Assembly: GCF_963966145.1 (NCBI RefSeq)
Contig: NC_091046.1
Location: 3,410,001 to 3,474,000 of the forward strand
DNA length: 64,000 nucleotides
From: Tenebrio molitor
Lineage: Eukaryota; Arthropoda; Insecta; Coleoptera; Tenebrionidae
Reading direction: 5' to 3'
Shown here one piece after another: positions 23,831 to 35,315 of this stretch. Positions within the stretch are counted from its first letter, which is position 1. Every line of letters begins with the position of its first letter. The notes under the pieces were generated by a model. That model was not told the DNA's origin, did not search any database, and worked only from the letters and a program-made list of their open reading frames with translations. A program made the translations under genes and the position numbers.

Positions 23831-24013
23831 GCAGCAATTTTTCACTATGCACCTCCCACCACCTAAGAAACACAACTGCTCTCTTTACTATTTTATTTAC
23901 TGCTACCAAAATTTCGAGAATACAATTTCATTTCATCTTACAGATGGACGAGATTCAGTTTGTCTAAATTCAAATAAATTCCTGGATATCCCACCTGAAA
24001 CGAAAGTGTCATT

Positions 24014-24778
24014 TTAAGAAAGCTCGCGCGTCATCTTTATCTTTTTCAGACGTCTCGTCGCCAGCAACAACGTAAACCCGAAACAGAGGTTCATAATCCA
24101 CAAAACGAAGCCTTTGGCTGCGATCACAACTACCGGGAGTATTCCATTGGTACACATCATTTGTTTAAAAGTCATGTACTTATTGTTGGAAGCACCGGAC
24201 ATGCAGTTTTTGTAGTCTACACCAAGGATTGACGCGGTGACAAAGTCCCACGCGCAGATGGTCAAAGTGAGGAGACTCCAAGCTGTCAGTCGTTGACTTG
24301 TAGTCTGTGTGCGGAGTACTGAAAGTGCAAAACAAATTGTTTCCTGGCTAGATCTTCGCGCTGTACTCACTCAAGAGGGACATCACCGTCCAGAGGACGT
24401 TCAAGAGGAAGTGGATCCACATGAAGCCAGTAAATACGCTTCCTGTTACCGTCTGGTTGGAAAATATAGGAGTGTCATCTACTCGACAAAAAACTACTCA
24501 TGAGACTGACAAAATACCTTCTGGTACTCACCAAAGATGAACGTGGAGTAAATAACGAAAATTACAAGATTCCAATATCTCCTAATGTTTATGTCGATGT
24601 CCCCGGCCGCGTAGTTGTAGAGGATTATACAAAAAAGAGACATGAGCGTCCATGCTAGTCCCTCAATCTGAAAACACAATGATTCGTGATTTCGCTTGGT
24701 TGGACGGCAAAGTAAACTTACAGCACAGACGACACCTGCAATTTGTTTAACTTTGTACTCCACCTGCGACAGCTCCAT
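24014..24778 (-). CDS. TMP1, four-span membrane protein of the tandem family
   Basis: Exons 24722-24778, 24532-24667, 24371-24478, 24014-24318; 201 aa. I do not recognise the family by name. Span 1 is in exon 2 (IEGLAWTLMSLFCIILYNY), span 2 in exon 3 (FTGFMWIHFLLNVLWTVMSLL), span 3 in early exon 4 (LLTLTICAWDFVTASILGVDY) and span 4 in CTNGILPVVVIAAKGFVLWI plus following residues. Two cysteines (DYKNC and MMCTNG) bracket the second outer loop and could form a disulfide. N- and C-termini are short and basic, suggesting cytosolic ends and a MARVEL-like layout (inference). The C-terminal tail is short (RRLKKIKMTRELS). Intron phases 0-1-1 are the family standard. Nearest relative is TMP3. A TATA-like sequence is 50 bp upstream of the ATG. 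Confidence 0.85.
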
Positions 24779-24794
24779 CTCGACTCACTCTATC

Positions 24795-24837
24795 TCACTG
24801 AGATTGCAGACACATCGGTCAGTCTGTATATGTATAG
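24795..24837 (-). promoter_or_regulatory. TMP1 core promoter (TATA plus initiator)
   Basis: On the minus strand TATACATATA (24827-24836) is followed about 30 bp later by an initiator-like TCAGT (complement of 'actga' at 24798-24802). The same spacing occurs upstream of TMP3. Confidence 0.5.
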
Positions 24838-25731
24838 CAAAGACGCAGTGGCGGCTCGTGGTGTTTGTGATCGAGGAGGCCAGTCAAAATGTGAGAAAGA
24901 CTACAGTAATGTTCTGAAGATGAAGATAGTTTTCATTATTCTCATAGAGGTTCTAGTTACAACAAAAGTATGTGACATCGGTGTAGAATTTCTTTTATCA
25001 GATGAAGAAAATTGAGTTTTGATTAAGTGTTTATTTAAAAAAAAAAATCATTTTGTTTATAAATAAAATTTATGTAAAATTATGCGTATATTATAATATA
25101 CCTAAGGCAAAGTAAATGTTTTTGCCTTGACGATTGTATGATACGCCACTGCCAGCGATAAATTGTAATGTAATGTATACTTTAAGTTAAGCAAACGGGC
25201 TGTAAATTATAAAGTAAGGCCCGTTGTTTTAAGAAAACGCATAAAACAAATAGGAACTAACATTTTTACTCCTCCTTCGTCGGGCCTCAAATTTTGGCCG
25301 CGGGTGTAATCTTACACTTCTGGCCCTCAATACGTAAATAACTGTGTATTATTATTTTCGTTATTTGATGTATCACGTATACTGGGTGCCCCAAAACTCG
25401 CGACAGCTTAGCAGTACGTTTTTAAGTAGTCATTATATTGAGGCCTATTCTGTAACTTTTATGTTAAAATTGACAGGGATGTTAAAAGTTTAATTATAAC
25501 AGAAATGTTAAAATTTTAACATGGATGTGTATTCTGTAAGGTAATTTTTAAAGCAACTGTTATAGTTAATTTTTTTAACACGCATGTTAACACTGACAAT
25601 GTTGTCATATCATACCAACACGTTTCTCCTTTACTATCTCATATCATATCATAGTATCTCTCCTTGTTCTGATATTTAATTTTGACGTCTGTCATCATAT
25701 TTTTCATTTTCATCATTAAAAGATTCAGAAA

Positions 25732-25845
25732 ATGAGCGTGCGTTCAAGACTACGCATTACAACACGGCAACTAGAAGCTCTTGTTGCCTTCTTGGAGAAC
25801 AATAAGGAGAATTTGACGGAAAACAGAAAGCTGTTACAAAATTAA
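25732..25845 (+). pseudogene. Myb/SANT-like DNA-binding protein remnant
   Basis: The frame begins MSVRSRLRITTRQLEALVAF and stops after 37 codons; homologous continuation (VEEWKRVFHYLF) appears out of frame near 25920. The pattern resembles the Myb/SANT-like regulatory proteins encoded by Harbinger-type transposons. Further decayed pieces (MDAPNMTQQVPERQRKRKLP at 26473) may be the tail of the same gene. Confidence 0.5.
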
Positions 25846-26084
25846 GCTGGGATAGTAGAAAGCAAATTAATAAATTAAAAAGCAATATGAAATAATAACC
25901 TTGAAGGTCCAAAGCGCTCAGTAGAAGAGTGGAAACGTGTATTTCACTACTTATTTGTCTTGAAGAAAATATGCTTTTAAGGTCTTTGGGAATCTAAAAG
26001 CAGAAGAAGAAATGGTGGTGGGTCAGTCAAGGAAAAACCTCTGAGTGATATCAAAGAACCAATTTTAAACATACCTACTAGGTA

Positions 26085-26294
26085 CGGTCGGTGGACAAAT
26101 AAAACTGGGACACTTAAAATTTAATCAATGTAAATCAGACCATTGAATTGTCAATATATTTGTCAGTGTCTATATAATATGTCATACCCAAAGTTAACCT
26201 ATTTGTGATAAAACCGTAATTAAACCATGCAAATTTGTAAATTTTGACTTATGTGATTGTCATTTTTGTCCCAGTTTTATTTGTCCATCGACTG
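26085..26294. mobile_element. 210-bp MITE, innermost layer
   Basis: TIRs CGGTCGGTGGACAAATAAAA and the complement of TTTTATTTGTCCATCGACTG are flanked by TA on both sides (26083-26084, 26295-26296). The middle is AT-rich and non-coding. Confidence 0.88.
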
Positions 26295-28654
26295 TACATA
26301 CCTACATAGTATTGTTGCAATTGACGATGCACCAAACGTTTCTGAACCTGGACTTAACATAGGCGGAGACATAATAAACCTTGTGGGAGACATAGAAGCA
26401 GAAAGAAGTGATAATGAAGATGTTCAAACGTATTATTAAATTATCTAAATAACAGAACCAAAGCCAGTAACAATGGATGCACCTAATATGACACAACAGG
26501 TACCAGAGAGACAAAGAAAACGAAAATTGCCTCAAGTGTCGCTGCAAGACAATTTTAATCCAATTGATCTTATAAAAAGCCAAGAAACATTGGCTTTATT
26601 TACGCATCTCTTTTCCTTTGTCCTTGAAGGAAAAATATATTTGAGCATTATTTACCATAATGGTTTGCGAAGTTATAAATTCCACCATTTTCTTCTTCAT
26701 TTATGTCAGGATCAGGCCAAGGAATTCGAAAATGTTGACAGATGTTGCAACTGTAAATGATTTCGGCTGCTTAATGTAATGTAAAAAGTAATGTAAAGTT
26801 CTGTCTTTCAGAAGACATCTAAATCTTCCTTTTATTCGAGGAGATAATAATTTATAGCATGATGTTAAATTTTAAAGGCACATAAGGAGAAGTCGTTAAC
26901 ATTTTAACAATAACAGGACATATTAACAGGGTCTGTCAATTTTTTAACATAACATCGTTTTACAGAATACGATTTGCGATTTTAATGGCTGTTATTTTAT
27001 AACATCATGTTTAAAATTAACATATTACTTACAGAATAGGCCTCAATATCAGGTAAAAATGTTTAAAAAAATCAATCTTCTTTTTTGTAGAAGATATCGT
27101 TACACTAAATGTGGCAACATTTAAAACATTCTACGGAGTGATCAAGAATGACTGAGTCTGTTGGTAACAATGAAATTTGGCAAATTTAAAATTTACCAAC
27201 GAAGGTTAATTTTTGTAATAGTATAAACATAACCTGCATAACCAAGAATGTTTTTAATGTCATCTCAAGTTGGAAAATCCGGTCAGTGCGTGGTCAGTGC
27301 CAATTACTAGACAAAAATCACCAGTATTTTCAATTGTTTCATTGCCAACAGACTCAGTCATTGTTGATCACGGTGTATGTATCCCAATGGTCTGCAAATA
27401 TTTCATTTTTGTTGTATCCATGGAAATGAGAGAGCAAAATCAAAGCCAGGTTGCCGTACGTTATTTGAGGTAAAACCGACATAAAATTACTACTTGGAAA
27501 TGCTGGAAATAATGAAGAAAATAATTGCAAACCTGATTATACAATCGTTTAGAATTATTATGCCACTGACTAGTAAAAGACAAAATCTTTTTTAATATTT
27601 AAAATAAATGAGATGGAAGCTGCACCTTCTGAGCCCCCATATCTACAAATCTAAGAGGTATAGATTTTTTTTTTCATTATCTTCTAACATGAGTTGACAT
27701 TGTCCCATTGAGTTGTTCCGCGAATTTTGGGACACCCAGTATTTGTTTTTAACCCTCCCCCACCCGGCGGCACGGCAATTTTGCCGGAGTACATACACTA
27801 TTACAGATATTACTATCAAGTAATAGTGCAGTGCTTATCAACATAATTTCAGGCGTCTCGCCTCCACATTTTGACTTTTTTGTGTTTTATGTTCTGTGTC
27901 AATGTTAAGGAATTTCATCACGATATGACATGAGTATAATAATATACCTTTTTGTCTGGTCTGTTATGCTGAATATGAGTGTCAGTTAAAACTGTACGAT
28001 CAAAATATAATTTGTAATTGTCATTTTCCAAACAACTTTCTGGTTTATAAATATAATGTTTTAATTGTTTTATTTTATGTATTTTGTGTGCAATATTTAT
28101 ATTTTTAAATATTATTTCGTGAATTTTATAGGGAGAAGCCGCCACTGACAAAGAGTTATGTAGAATGGTTTTTGACGTTCACTATTTCTTCAGGACGATA
28201 AGTTGAAACAGCAATCAATAGGTAGAATGTTTAGTAGGTACCACTTATGATACCTAGTTAATTCATTGGAATAAAAAAGTACACAAAGTAATGCAATTGA
28301 CGTAAGTCCCAAGGACATAATCCAGATTATTTATCTGCGATGCAACACTCATAATGTATTTATTTAACGAACGAGTTGAATACAACTTTTTTTTGTTCGA
28401 CGAGCCCCTTAAAGGCTCTAAATCGCTTAAAATCCTTTAAATGAACTTAACGTTTCGTTTTGACAAGTTGACATTTATCAAAATCCGTTTACACAGGAGA
28501 AAATTCTCAAATTCTGACAGTGTCGAAAAAAAAAAATTAAAAACATAACTACAGTGTGGAATAAAATGATTTACATCTAGTTACCTTTGCATTACTCTTG
28601 TAAAAATACGAAATGCCGCTCTACAAAATAGAGAAAGCCTAACCTCAAAATATA

Positions 28655-30407
28655 CAGGGTGTCCCAGAACTGGCTCCCCAGAGAAAAAAGGGAGCCTTAG
28701 GGCGAATATATTAACGTGTATTTTGTAGAAAAAAAGTCCTATCTCAAATGATAACCGAGAAAAGACATTCTGAAGTTGACCAATTGTTGAGCATCATTAA
28801 GGTGGAATAATCGCAATTTTGCGTTGCCTAGGTTTCCTTTTTATCCGTAAACCTCTATAATTCTGTCCATTTGATTTGGTCCACTACATTTATTAGAATG
28901 ATTGTTTACGTCAGTTTGACATTTGTTATAGAATTTCGCTGCGATATTTAATTCAAGTGTATCATTTAACATGTATTCTTCCTCTGAGTACGTAGATATG
29001 ATTCTTACTTTTGCGCGATGTGGGAACAATGCATGTGAAGCAGTAAGGTTGTACCGTGACAATTTCCACAAAGACAAAACAATCCTGAAATTAATCGCTC
29101 GGGGTCGAGAAACGGGTCAGATGCAGCCAGTTCGAAGAAGAAGTTAGGGGTGCTCCAAGAAATGTAAGGACTGTCGAACACGAGGAAGCCGTACAGAATG
29201 TCTTTGAGGAAGACGGCACCCGGAGTATTCGAACAGTTTCTCGTGAAATGGGTTTATCCAAGAGTTCGGTGCAGAGAGTTCTAGCTGATAATAGGAGGCA
29301 TCCATAGATCCATACCACTATACACGAGTACAACATCTTCTGCCAGAGGATTATCCAATTAGGCGAGACTTTTATCTATGGTTAATAAACCAAAACGATG
29401 CTTCACACTTCTTGTCACGGATATTGTTTTCTGATGAGTCGCTATTTTGCCGGTAAGGTTGTTCCAATTAGCACAACCTTCATATCTGGGCAGAGGAAAA
29501 TCCAAGAGAATAATTTCTCAGAGGTTTTCAACATAGGTTTTCTGTTAATTTGTGGACTGGGCTATTGGGCGATCGTTTGGCAAGTATAAGCGTGGTGGAT
29601 CCTTCCATTTGTTAAAATTCCGAATCCCCGGCTCTAGATTGGACCGTTTGAATTCGCCGCAAGATTAACGGGGACAAGATATGCTCAGTTCATTGGCACG
29701 GAGCTACCTGATTTACTTGAAATTGTACCTCTTGCTTATCGCATAAATGACTGATTCCAACATTTTAGCAGAAACGTTCGGGAAATTTTGGATAACCAAT
29801 ATCCACAGCGCTGGATCGGTCGAGGAGGACCGCATCATTGGCCTGACAGGTCTCCAGATCTGAATCATTTATCGGCGGCCCATAAATTCAGAGGCTGATC
29901 TGAGAGTTTGAATTCAGGAGGCTTTGTTTCAGTTACTGAAGAAATGATAACTAACGATACTACAAGAAGTTTGTTACGTAGAGCACAATTGTGCATTTAA
30001 ATGAATGGTGGTCATTTCGAACATCTGCTTTAACATTGTTACCTATTTAAATAAATGGTTCTTTTTAGAATCGCTATTTTTATTGTTGTATTTCGAATTT
30101 TGCAATTGTCAAGTCTTGATGTTGATGACAGATAAACGTCAACGAATTTTTATATCGGAAAACGTCAAATTTCCAGTTGCCCAAACATTTTATTGATTTG
30201 TGCGATATCAGAGATTTTTTGTTGTTGTTTAGCAACCGATCGGATTTTTTAGTAATACCTGAGGACGAGCTTCCGGGATTGGTGAAATTAAAAACTTTGT
30301 AACTCGGTAATTTGAGCTATCAGAAAATTTATTTTAGTCAATTTAGAGTCTTTTTTGTTGTCGGCACATGCCTGTTTTCTCTGGGGAGCCAGTTCTGGGA
30401 CACCCTG
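28655..30407 (+). mobile_element. mariner-superfamily transposon with decayed transposase
   Basis: TIRs CAGGGTGTCCCAGAACTGGC (left, continuing CTCCCCAGAGAAA) and the exact complement on the right, flanked by TA. A solo left end of the same family is at 1212. It carries the transposase pseudogene described separately. Confidence 0.9.
28972..30020 (+). pseudogene. mariner-type DDE transposase pseudogene
   Basis: From MYSSSEYVDMILTFARCGNN (helix-turn-helix, DUF4817-like N-terminus) the reading continues through several frame changes. These are a second HTH (TVSREMGLSKSSVQRVLAD), LLPEDYPIRRDFYLWL, the first catalytic Asp block ILFSDES, HIWAEENP in a shifted frame, NLWTGLLGDR, VREILDNQYPQRWIGRGGP and RSPDLN, ending in TTRSLLRRAQLCI. 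Multiple frameshifts and stops make it non-functional. Confidence 0.8.
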
Positions 30408-30708
30408 TATATCCAAATTCCAAATGTGATTTATTGCGAAGGGATGATATGAATGCAAAGTTGAGATTGAAATTAAAAAGGAGCTAACAAAAGCAAGTCA
30501 CAGCTAGTGTTAAAAGTGGCCACCAACGTTTATTAATTCAATTTAGTAAATTGTAACAATTGTCAATTCGATTGATGACATTTATTGACAGAACTAGTAG
30601 TTCGGCACTTCGAAAAAAAAAGTAGAGCGGTACAGGAAAATTTACATGTGCAAAAATTCCAAAGGTAACTAGATGTAAAAATGATGTAAATCATTTTATT
30701 CCACACTG

Positions 30709-33260
30709 TATTTATCACACTAATATACATATATTTAATTTATTTATTTTTAGCAACGTGATGACACATTTTACTACCAACAAAATAAAGATTGTGTAGC
30801 GTTAGAGATAAACTGACAATGTACTTAATCGAGAAAACATCAGTGACAAAAGAATTTGTTGTCACAATTGATCATTTTTTGAAGTGAAAACTTCTTTAGG
30901 CGCGCCACATACAGTTAATTTCAAAATTATACAGTACACCTAATTTTCTACAGTGTGAAATGCACTTATATTTTTTGTCAATGATCAATGGTCAATTTTG
31001 ACAAACAAATTCCGAATCTAACCGAAAACGCGAAAGTGCTCATTCTTTCCAAATTAGAAGAAGATCCGGGGGGTAGCCCAGTATTATAAACATTGCGAAG
31101 AGCACCGTGCAGAGGATAAAACAGACAATATTATGGTGTTATAAAATTTCAGCGACATTTTATGTTGTCAAACTTACCTAACCTATAAAAAATATGACGT
31201 TCAAATTTCAAAAAGGCATCTTTACACGTGGAAAAATCTGTAATAAATCGACTTCTTGATTTCTGAGGTGTACTCGATAATTTTGAAATTAACTGTACAT
31301 TTTATTCCCGGGCAGTGAATTAGTTTCATGCGACACGGTAAAATCGTTCGCAGCACAAGCTAAAATCGGAAAATCATTCGCAGCTCAGCGAAAATCGTTC
31401 GCAGCGTTCGCAGCACGACACGGCAAGCTAAAATCAAGGGAGTCGAGTTTTTTAGCAGAGCGAGCGAAAAACAATCAACTGTGCGTTACTTGTCAATTTT
31501 AAATTTTCATTGTACGTTAATACGTTATGTTGTGACCTGACTAACCTCAGTACAGAGCTGCAGGAGTAACTTTATATACAGGTGTTTTTTGAAATGCGTG
31601 CACAAATTTTAACCACGAAACATGATATACAGGTTGTATTTTTAAAATGTGCCGAAATTTTACTTACGAGGTTGTAGGACAACGTAGAAGACTAAAAGCA
31701 ATTTTTGATAGGTTGGTAATACCTACTTTTGAAACACTGCTTTGACAAAGCTGCCGTTTACATCATGACATTGGCGTGCGCAAGTCATTATGACATTTAT
31801 TTTTAATTATTTTTCTAAACTAATTACGTACGCCTATGTCTACTGTCATACAGGTAATTGTCATAAAAATTGCATTGCCAACAGATGAAAGCATGTCGCA
31901 ACCTTTTGTAGTGACTTGGTAGTATCCTGTGCTTGTCTCTCTATAAAGTAGATAAGGCATTCTGTCCAAACCTTCCAGATTACCAGAGTTGAAATGAATG
32001 AAAATACCATATTTTTAACCACCCAATCACTTTTCATTCTGTTCTTAGTTAATGCCTCAAAACAGGAAGTAGACAGTTGGGGCCAGATCAGGGCTGTAAC
32101 GTGGACGATCGTAATTTTAAGGTCCAAGGTTAACTGTTGCGAAATTTTACGTCAACTTTCAGAAACAACTTTCAAATCTCACTGTAATGTTGTTTTTAAC
32201 CGTTTTTATGCAACCCTTTATACACAATTAAAAAGCAATTTTGTTATCTGCATCTAAAACTGATAACATGTCTCAATAAACTTTTCTGACATAATATAGC
32301 TATTAATATCCTGCGTTCAAATGAAATCCTGGGCTGGGCAGAGGCGTTGGAAACCGTCAATTGTGGTTGTTGTGCTTTTTTAAAGCGTAGATTAATTGGA
32401 GCATGTTGACAGCTAACCTAAAATTTAGAGCTTTTTTTTTTCTTTTTTTTTCTTTCTTTGCAATGTTTTACATTAAGAACGATTCCTATTTTCGAGGCAA
32501 ATATCTAAGGGCACCCTTTGCTGAAAACAAACATGTCCAATTATGTCCCGATCAAACAAATGTTATTCGTGTCAAACAGCGGGAAATTCAAACTTTACAC
32601 TGTTCTAAGCGGTTTAATGTTTGTAACGCCTACTCAGCCCTGGATTTCATTTGAACGCGCGATATAACGAGAATATTAAGCGATTTATATCAGGACTTTG
32701 GGAGGTGACGAGGCGCTAGCCGAGTCATCCTCATAGCAACGTCCGAGATGGTTTAAATCGCTAATATTCGAGACACATTCAAAGCTTTATCATATCATTG
32801 TATCTAACGTATTCTGAGCACGTAACTAATGTATTATTATGAGTAACTAACATATCATAAGTAACTAAGGAAGCTGAGTTATTCTAATATTATGGACTTC
32901 ATAATTATCAATAAATGTGTAATATAAAGTGATCATAATCGTTAATGATACGATAAAAATATTATTCGGGTGAATCAATCAATACTATTTTAAATACATT
33001 TTTATCTAATACCATTTGATACCTATCTATAATCGAAAAAAATCTCATCAGTTGTTTTTTTTTTTCAGTATTCTTACATTTGATATTTTGAAAAATGTTG
33101 CGACTGATGTCGGATTGGTTCGTAAAGATAAAGGGAGTAGCAGGTCTAGGTGTTCCGTAAAAAACAACAACAAATCTATAAAAAAACGTAATTTTAATAA
33201 ATGTTTAGTAGTAAAAATATTAAGAACGAGAATGTGGTAACTTGGAGCCTGAAGTGTAGT
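30709..33260. other. Repeat-rich intergenic region
   Basis: No gene seen. Contains a cluster of 'aaaatcgttcgcagc' repeats at about 31335-31435, a fragment (31610-31690) related to the inner arm of the foldback at 36639-37156, a MITE at 32313-32658, and a hairpin pair at 32669-32770. Confidence 0.45.
32313..32658. mobile_element. MITE with GCGTTCAAATGAAATCC ends
   Basis: Left GCGTTCAAATGAAATCCTGG and right CCTGGATTTCATTTGAACGC pair, extended by imperfect matches to about 36 bp. No coding capacity. Immediately to its right, a separate pair TAAGCGATTTA / TAAATCGCTAA forms a roughly 100-bp hairpin. Confidence 0.75.
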
Positions 33261-33964
33261 TTACGCTTGGTTCGCTGCGTTCATCAGCAAAAGAGCGAGA
33301 GCAACGTTTACGAACCACAGAACGAAGCCTTTCGCTGCCACCACAAGCACCGGAAGAATTGCATTAGCGCATATCATTTCTAACACGATTGGATTCAGTT
33401 GGTCACTTCTGACAAAATCTAAACACTTGCCATAATCCGCACCGAGAATCACAACAATGATAAAGTCCCACAGGCAAATCGCCAAAGTGACGTAGCTCCA
33501 AAGCGCTGTCTTCTTGGAAATATCTTGGCTCCAGACTGCAACGAATTCTTCAGTCGCAGTTTCTCCACTTGGCTGACTTACCGTAAACAGAAACCACCAC
33601 CCAGAGCACGTTGAGGAAGAAGTAGATCCACACAAAGCCAGCGAATGTGGCTCCGTTGAACGACTGATTGTCGAAGACGTCACCACTTTCTGCAACGTTG
33701 ACGTTTAACCAAGCCCGCGAGTTGTCGGATACTTACGAAACAAGAAGAATTCGTAAATGGCCAAGTTGACGCTGTCCATGTAAGTCGTCGTATTTACATC
33801 ATGGGGAGGACTGTTGTAGAGGACTAGACATATCAAGGACATGAGCGCCCACGCTGATCCTTGGATCTGGAAGTGCGGCGTCAATTTTGCGAGGGGAGGT
33901 TTTCGCTACTTACGAATCCAAGAGCGCAAGAGAGTTTTTTGATCTGGAAGTCTGTCAGTCCCAT
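33261..33964 (-). CDS. TMP2, four-span membrane protein of the tandem family
   Basis: Exons 33914-33964, 33737-33866, 33582-33689, 33261-33535; 187 aa, the shortest intact member. Span 1 IQGSAWALMSLICLVLY, span 2 FAGFVWIYFFLNVLWVVVSVY, span 3 YVTLAICLWDFIIVVILGADY, span 4 CANAILPVLVVAAKGFVLWF. The loop cysteines are in DYGKC and MICANA. The tail after span 4 is only a few residues (MNAANQA). An upstream TATATATT at 34002-34009 on the minus strand lies about 40 bp before the ATG. Confidence 0.84.
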
Positions 33965-34000
33965 TGTGACAGTGGAAATGAGAGAATTTGCAGATTTTTC

Positions 34001-34010
34001 AATATATACC
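34001..34010 (-). promoter_or_regulatory. TMP2 TATA box
   Basis: Minus strand GGTATATATT, 38-46 bp upstream of the start codon. Confidence 0.45.
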
Positions 34011-34309
34011 ACATGTCAGTTATCTAAAGCAATTTCGGCTGTTCACTAATAAATTTTCAAGCAATAAAACACTGATAATGAATCATCTTACACAACAAGT
34101 GGGACAATATATGGGTATATGGTACAATTTTGGCAGAGACAATAATGGATAATAAATAACTATTTCATTATTTTGTTTCATGACATTTTCAACCAATGAG
34201 AGTCTGCAAAAACGTAATTCGACGAATTTATTTCTAGTTGCATTTTCGCAATCAATTCTGCAACAAATTGTTTATCTGTATTTTCTGGTTGATTTAAGGA
34301 AGCTTCTCA

Positions 34310-34845
34310 AAATGTCACAAACTCGTTTTTGTGTCTAGAGATTTTCAAATGGAGTCACAAACTCGCTCTTGTTAAGAAATTATCACAAACTACTAAGTGT
34401 TGTCAATTTCTCGATTGAAACATTCCTATGTAATAACCTACATCACAAACCTATTTTTGTCATCGTAGCAAATTTAGTTGACACAAACTCGCTCTCATTC
34501 CCACACACATCACAATCCACTGACTGAACTATTTGCTCCAACGAAAACTACCAAATTGAAATGTCACAAACTCATTTTGTCTCCACAAGGCTGACCAATG
34601 ATATATTTACATTTACTTTCTTTGAAAGTCAATCTTCCGTAAATCTCCTTGGATGAAATTGTATCTAATTGTTTGTGTGGCAAATGTGACAAATGAGAGT
34701 TTAGAACATGTCTCGGTTCGAAAAACTTTATAAAACTTTGTCACAGTCTGTTACTTTACCAGCACAACATCTTCTCATCGTCACAAACTCGCCGTCATTT
34801 AAATAAATTGAGAACAAATGTATTGAATGTCACAAACTCGTCTTT
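34310..34845. promoter_or_regulatory. Cluster of TCACAAACTCG motifs upstream of TMP2
   Basis: TCACAAACTCG or close variants occur at about 34315, 34355, 34390, 34445, 34483, 34565, 34783 and 34831, with irregular spacing, so this is not a tandem satellite. The region is 0.35-0.9 kb upstream of TMP2 (minus strand). The same motif is upstream of TMP3, TMP4, TMP9 and TMP10. Function is unknown; a transcription-factor site is the simplest reading. Confidence 0.45.
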
Positions 34846-35072
34846 GTCCTCACTTCTCACACATTAAGCTTTTAAGAAACTGATACATTTTGAAATGTCA
34901 TGTAATCATCCTATTTTTTGTAATAATTGTTCTTTGGAGACAGTGAATACCACTTTATCCGGCTCGAAGGACCAGATAAATCTGATAAGTCTCGGACGAC
35001 ATTACCAATCAAATCGATTTGAATGTCAAATAAAATCGAAGTTTTCTCGATGATCTCTCCCATCCAGACACC

Positions 35073-35135
35073 AAACCAGACTTATGCCCTATCGAACACG
35101 TATGGAGAACTAAAAATTACGACCATCACCTCAAC
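35073..35135 (+). pseudogene. Tc1/mariner transposase fragment, duplicate copy
   Basis: Reads KPDLCPIEHVWRTKNYDHHL, the third-acid catalytic block of a Tc1-type transposase. It lies downstream of TMP3 exactly as 23755-23830 lies downstream of TMP1, so it was duplicated with the gene. Confidence 0.5.
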
Positions 35136-35315
35136 CACGCAACAATTTTTCACTTCCACCACTTAAGAAACACAACTGCTCTCTTTCCTATTTTATTTAC
35201 TGCCATCAAAATTTCGAGAATACAATTTCATTTCTTCTTGCAGATGGATGAGATTGAGCGCAGTTTGTGTAGATTCTAGGCTCCTGGATATCCCGCCTGG
35301 AACGAAAGCGTCATT

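Larger units (their letters stand above)
21308..24013. other. AT-rich intergenic region
   Basis: No gene seen. A foldback element lies at about 21950-22440. Sequence at 22837-22990 is repeated at about 30720-30880 (shared 'gtgtagcgttagagataa' and 'cagtgacaaaagaatttgttgt'). Sequence at 23500-24010 is repeated at about 34865-35310 as part of the TMP1/TMP3 duplication. 'cgcaaactcg', a variant of the cluster motif, lies near 23469. Confidence 0.5.
25438..27046. mobile_element. TA-flanked transposon with GGCCTATTCTGTAA ends, third layer
   Basis: Ends TTGAGGCCTATTCTGTAA and TTACAGAATAGGCCTCAA pair perfectly and are flanked by TA. Subterminal sequence has repeated 'gttaaaatttaac'-like motifs, which may bind transposase. 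Inside is a remnant of a Myb/SANT-like DNA-binding protein, which suggests the PIF/Harbinger group. Confidence 0.75.
25382..27739. mobile_element. Tc1/mariner-type element, second layer
   Basis: Inverted ends CTGGGTGCCCCAAAACTCGC and the complement of GCGAATTTTGGGACACCCAG, with TA on both sides (25380-25381, 27740-27741). Most of its left half is displaced by the next inserted element; the right part (27047-27739) contains another inverted pair (GACTGAGTCTGTTGG near 27149 and CCAACAGACTCAGTC near 27346). No transposase recognised. Confidence 0.8.
24846..28147. mobile_element. hAT-like DNA transposon, outer layer of a four-deep nest
   Basis: Ends are CAGTGGCGGCT and AGCCGCCACTG, typical hAT termini. 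Flanks CAAAGACG (left) and CAAAGAGT (right, one base beyond the end) are an imperfect 8-bp target duplication. The paralogous TMP3 promoter at 36125-36140 reads GCAAAGAGTTAT without the element, giving a natural empty site. No transposase frame remains. It interrupts the TMP1 promoter duplicate about 70 bp upstream of the TMP1 ATG. Confidence 0.8.
28552..30708. mobile_element. TA-flanked element with CAGTGTGGAATAAAATGATT ends
   Basis: Left CAGTGTGGAATAAAATGATT and right AATCATTTTATTCCACACTG are perfect inverted copies with TA outside. The inverted pairing continues over a GTAACTAGATG block near each end. The mariner-like element 28655-30407 has inserted into it. Confidence 0.85.

Noticed and set aside
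24743..25015. 90-codon plus ORF crossing the TMP1 start and the hAT left end
   Set aside because: It spans a transposon junction, so it cannot be an evolved gene.
33261..33695. Single-exon reading of TMP2 as a 144-aa protein from its own Met
   Set aside because: It runs through a clear GT-AG intron shared by paralogues; the spliced model restores span 2.
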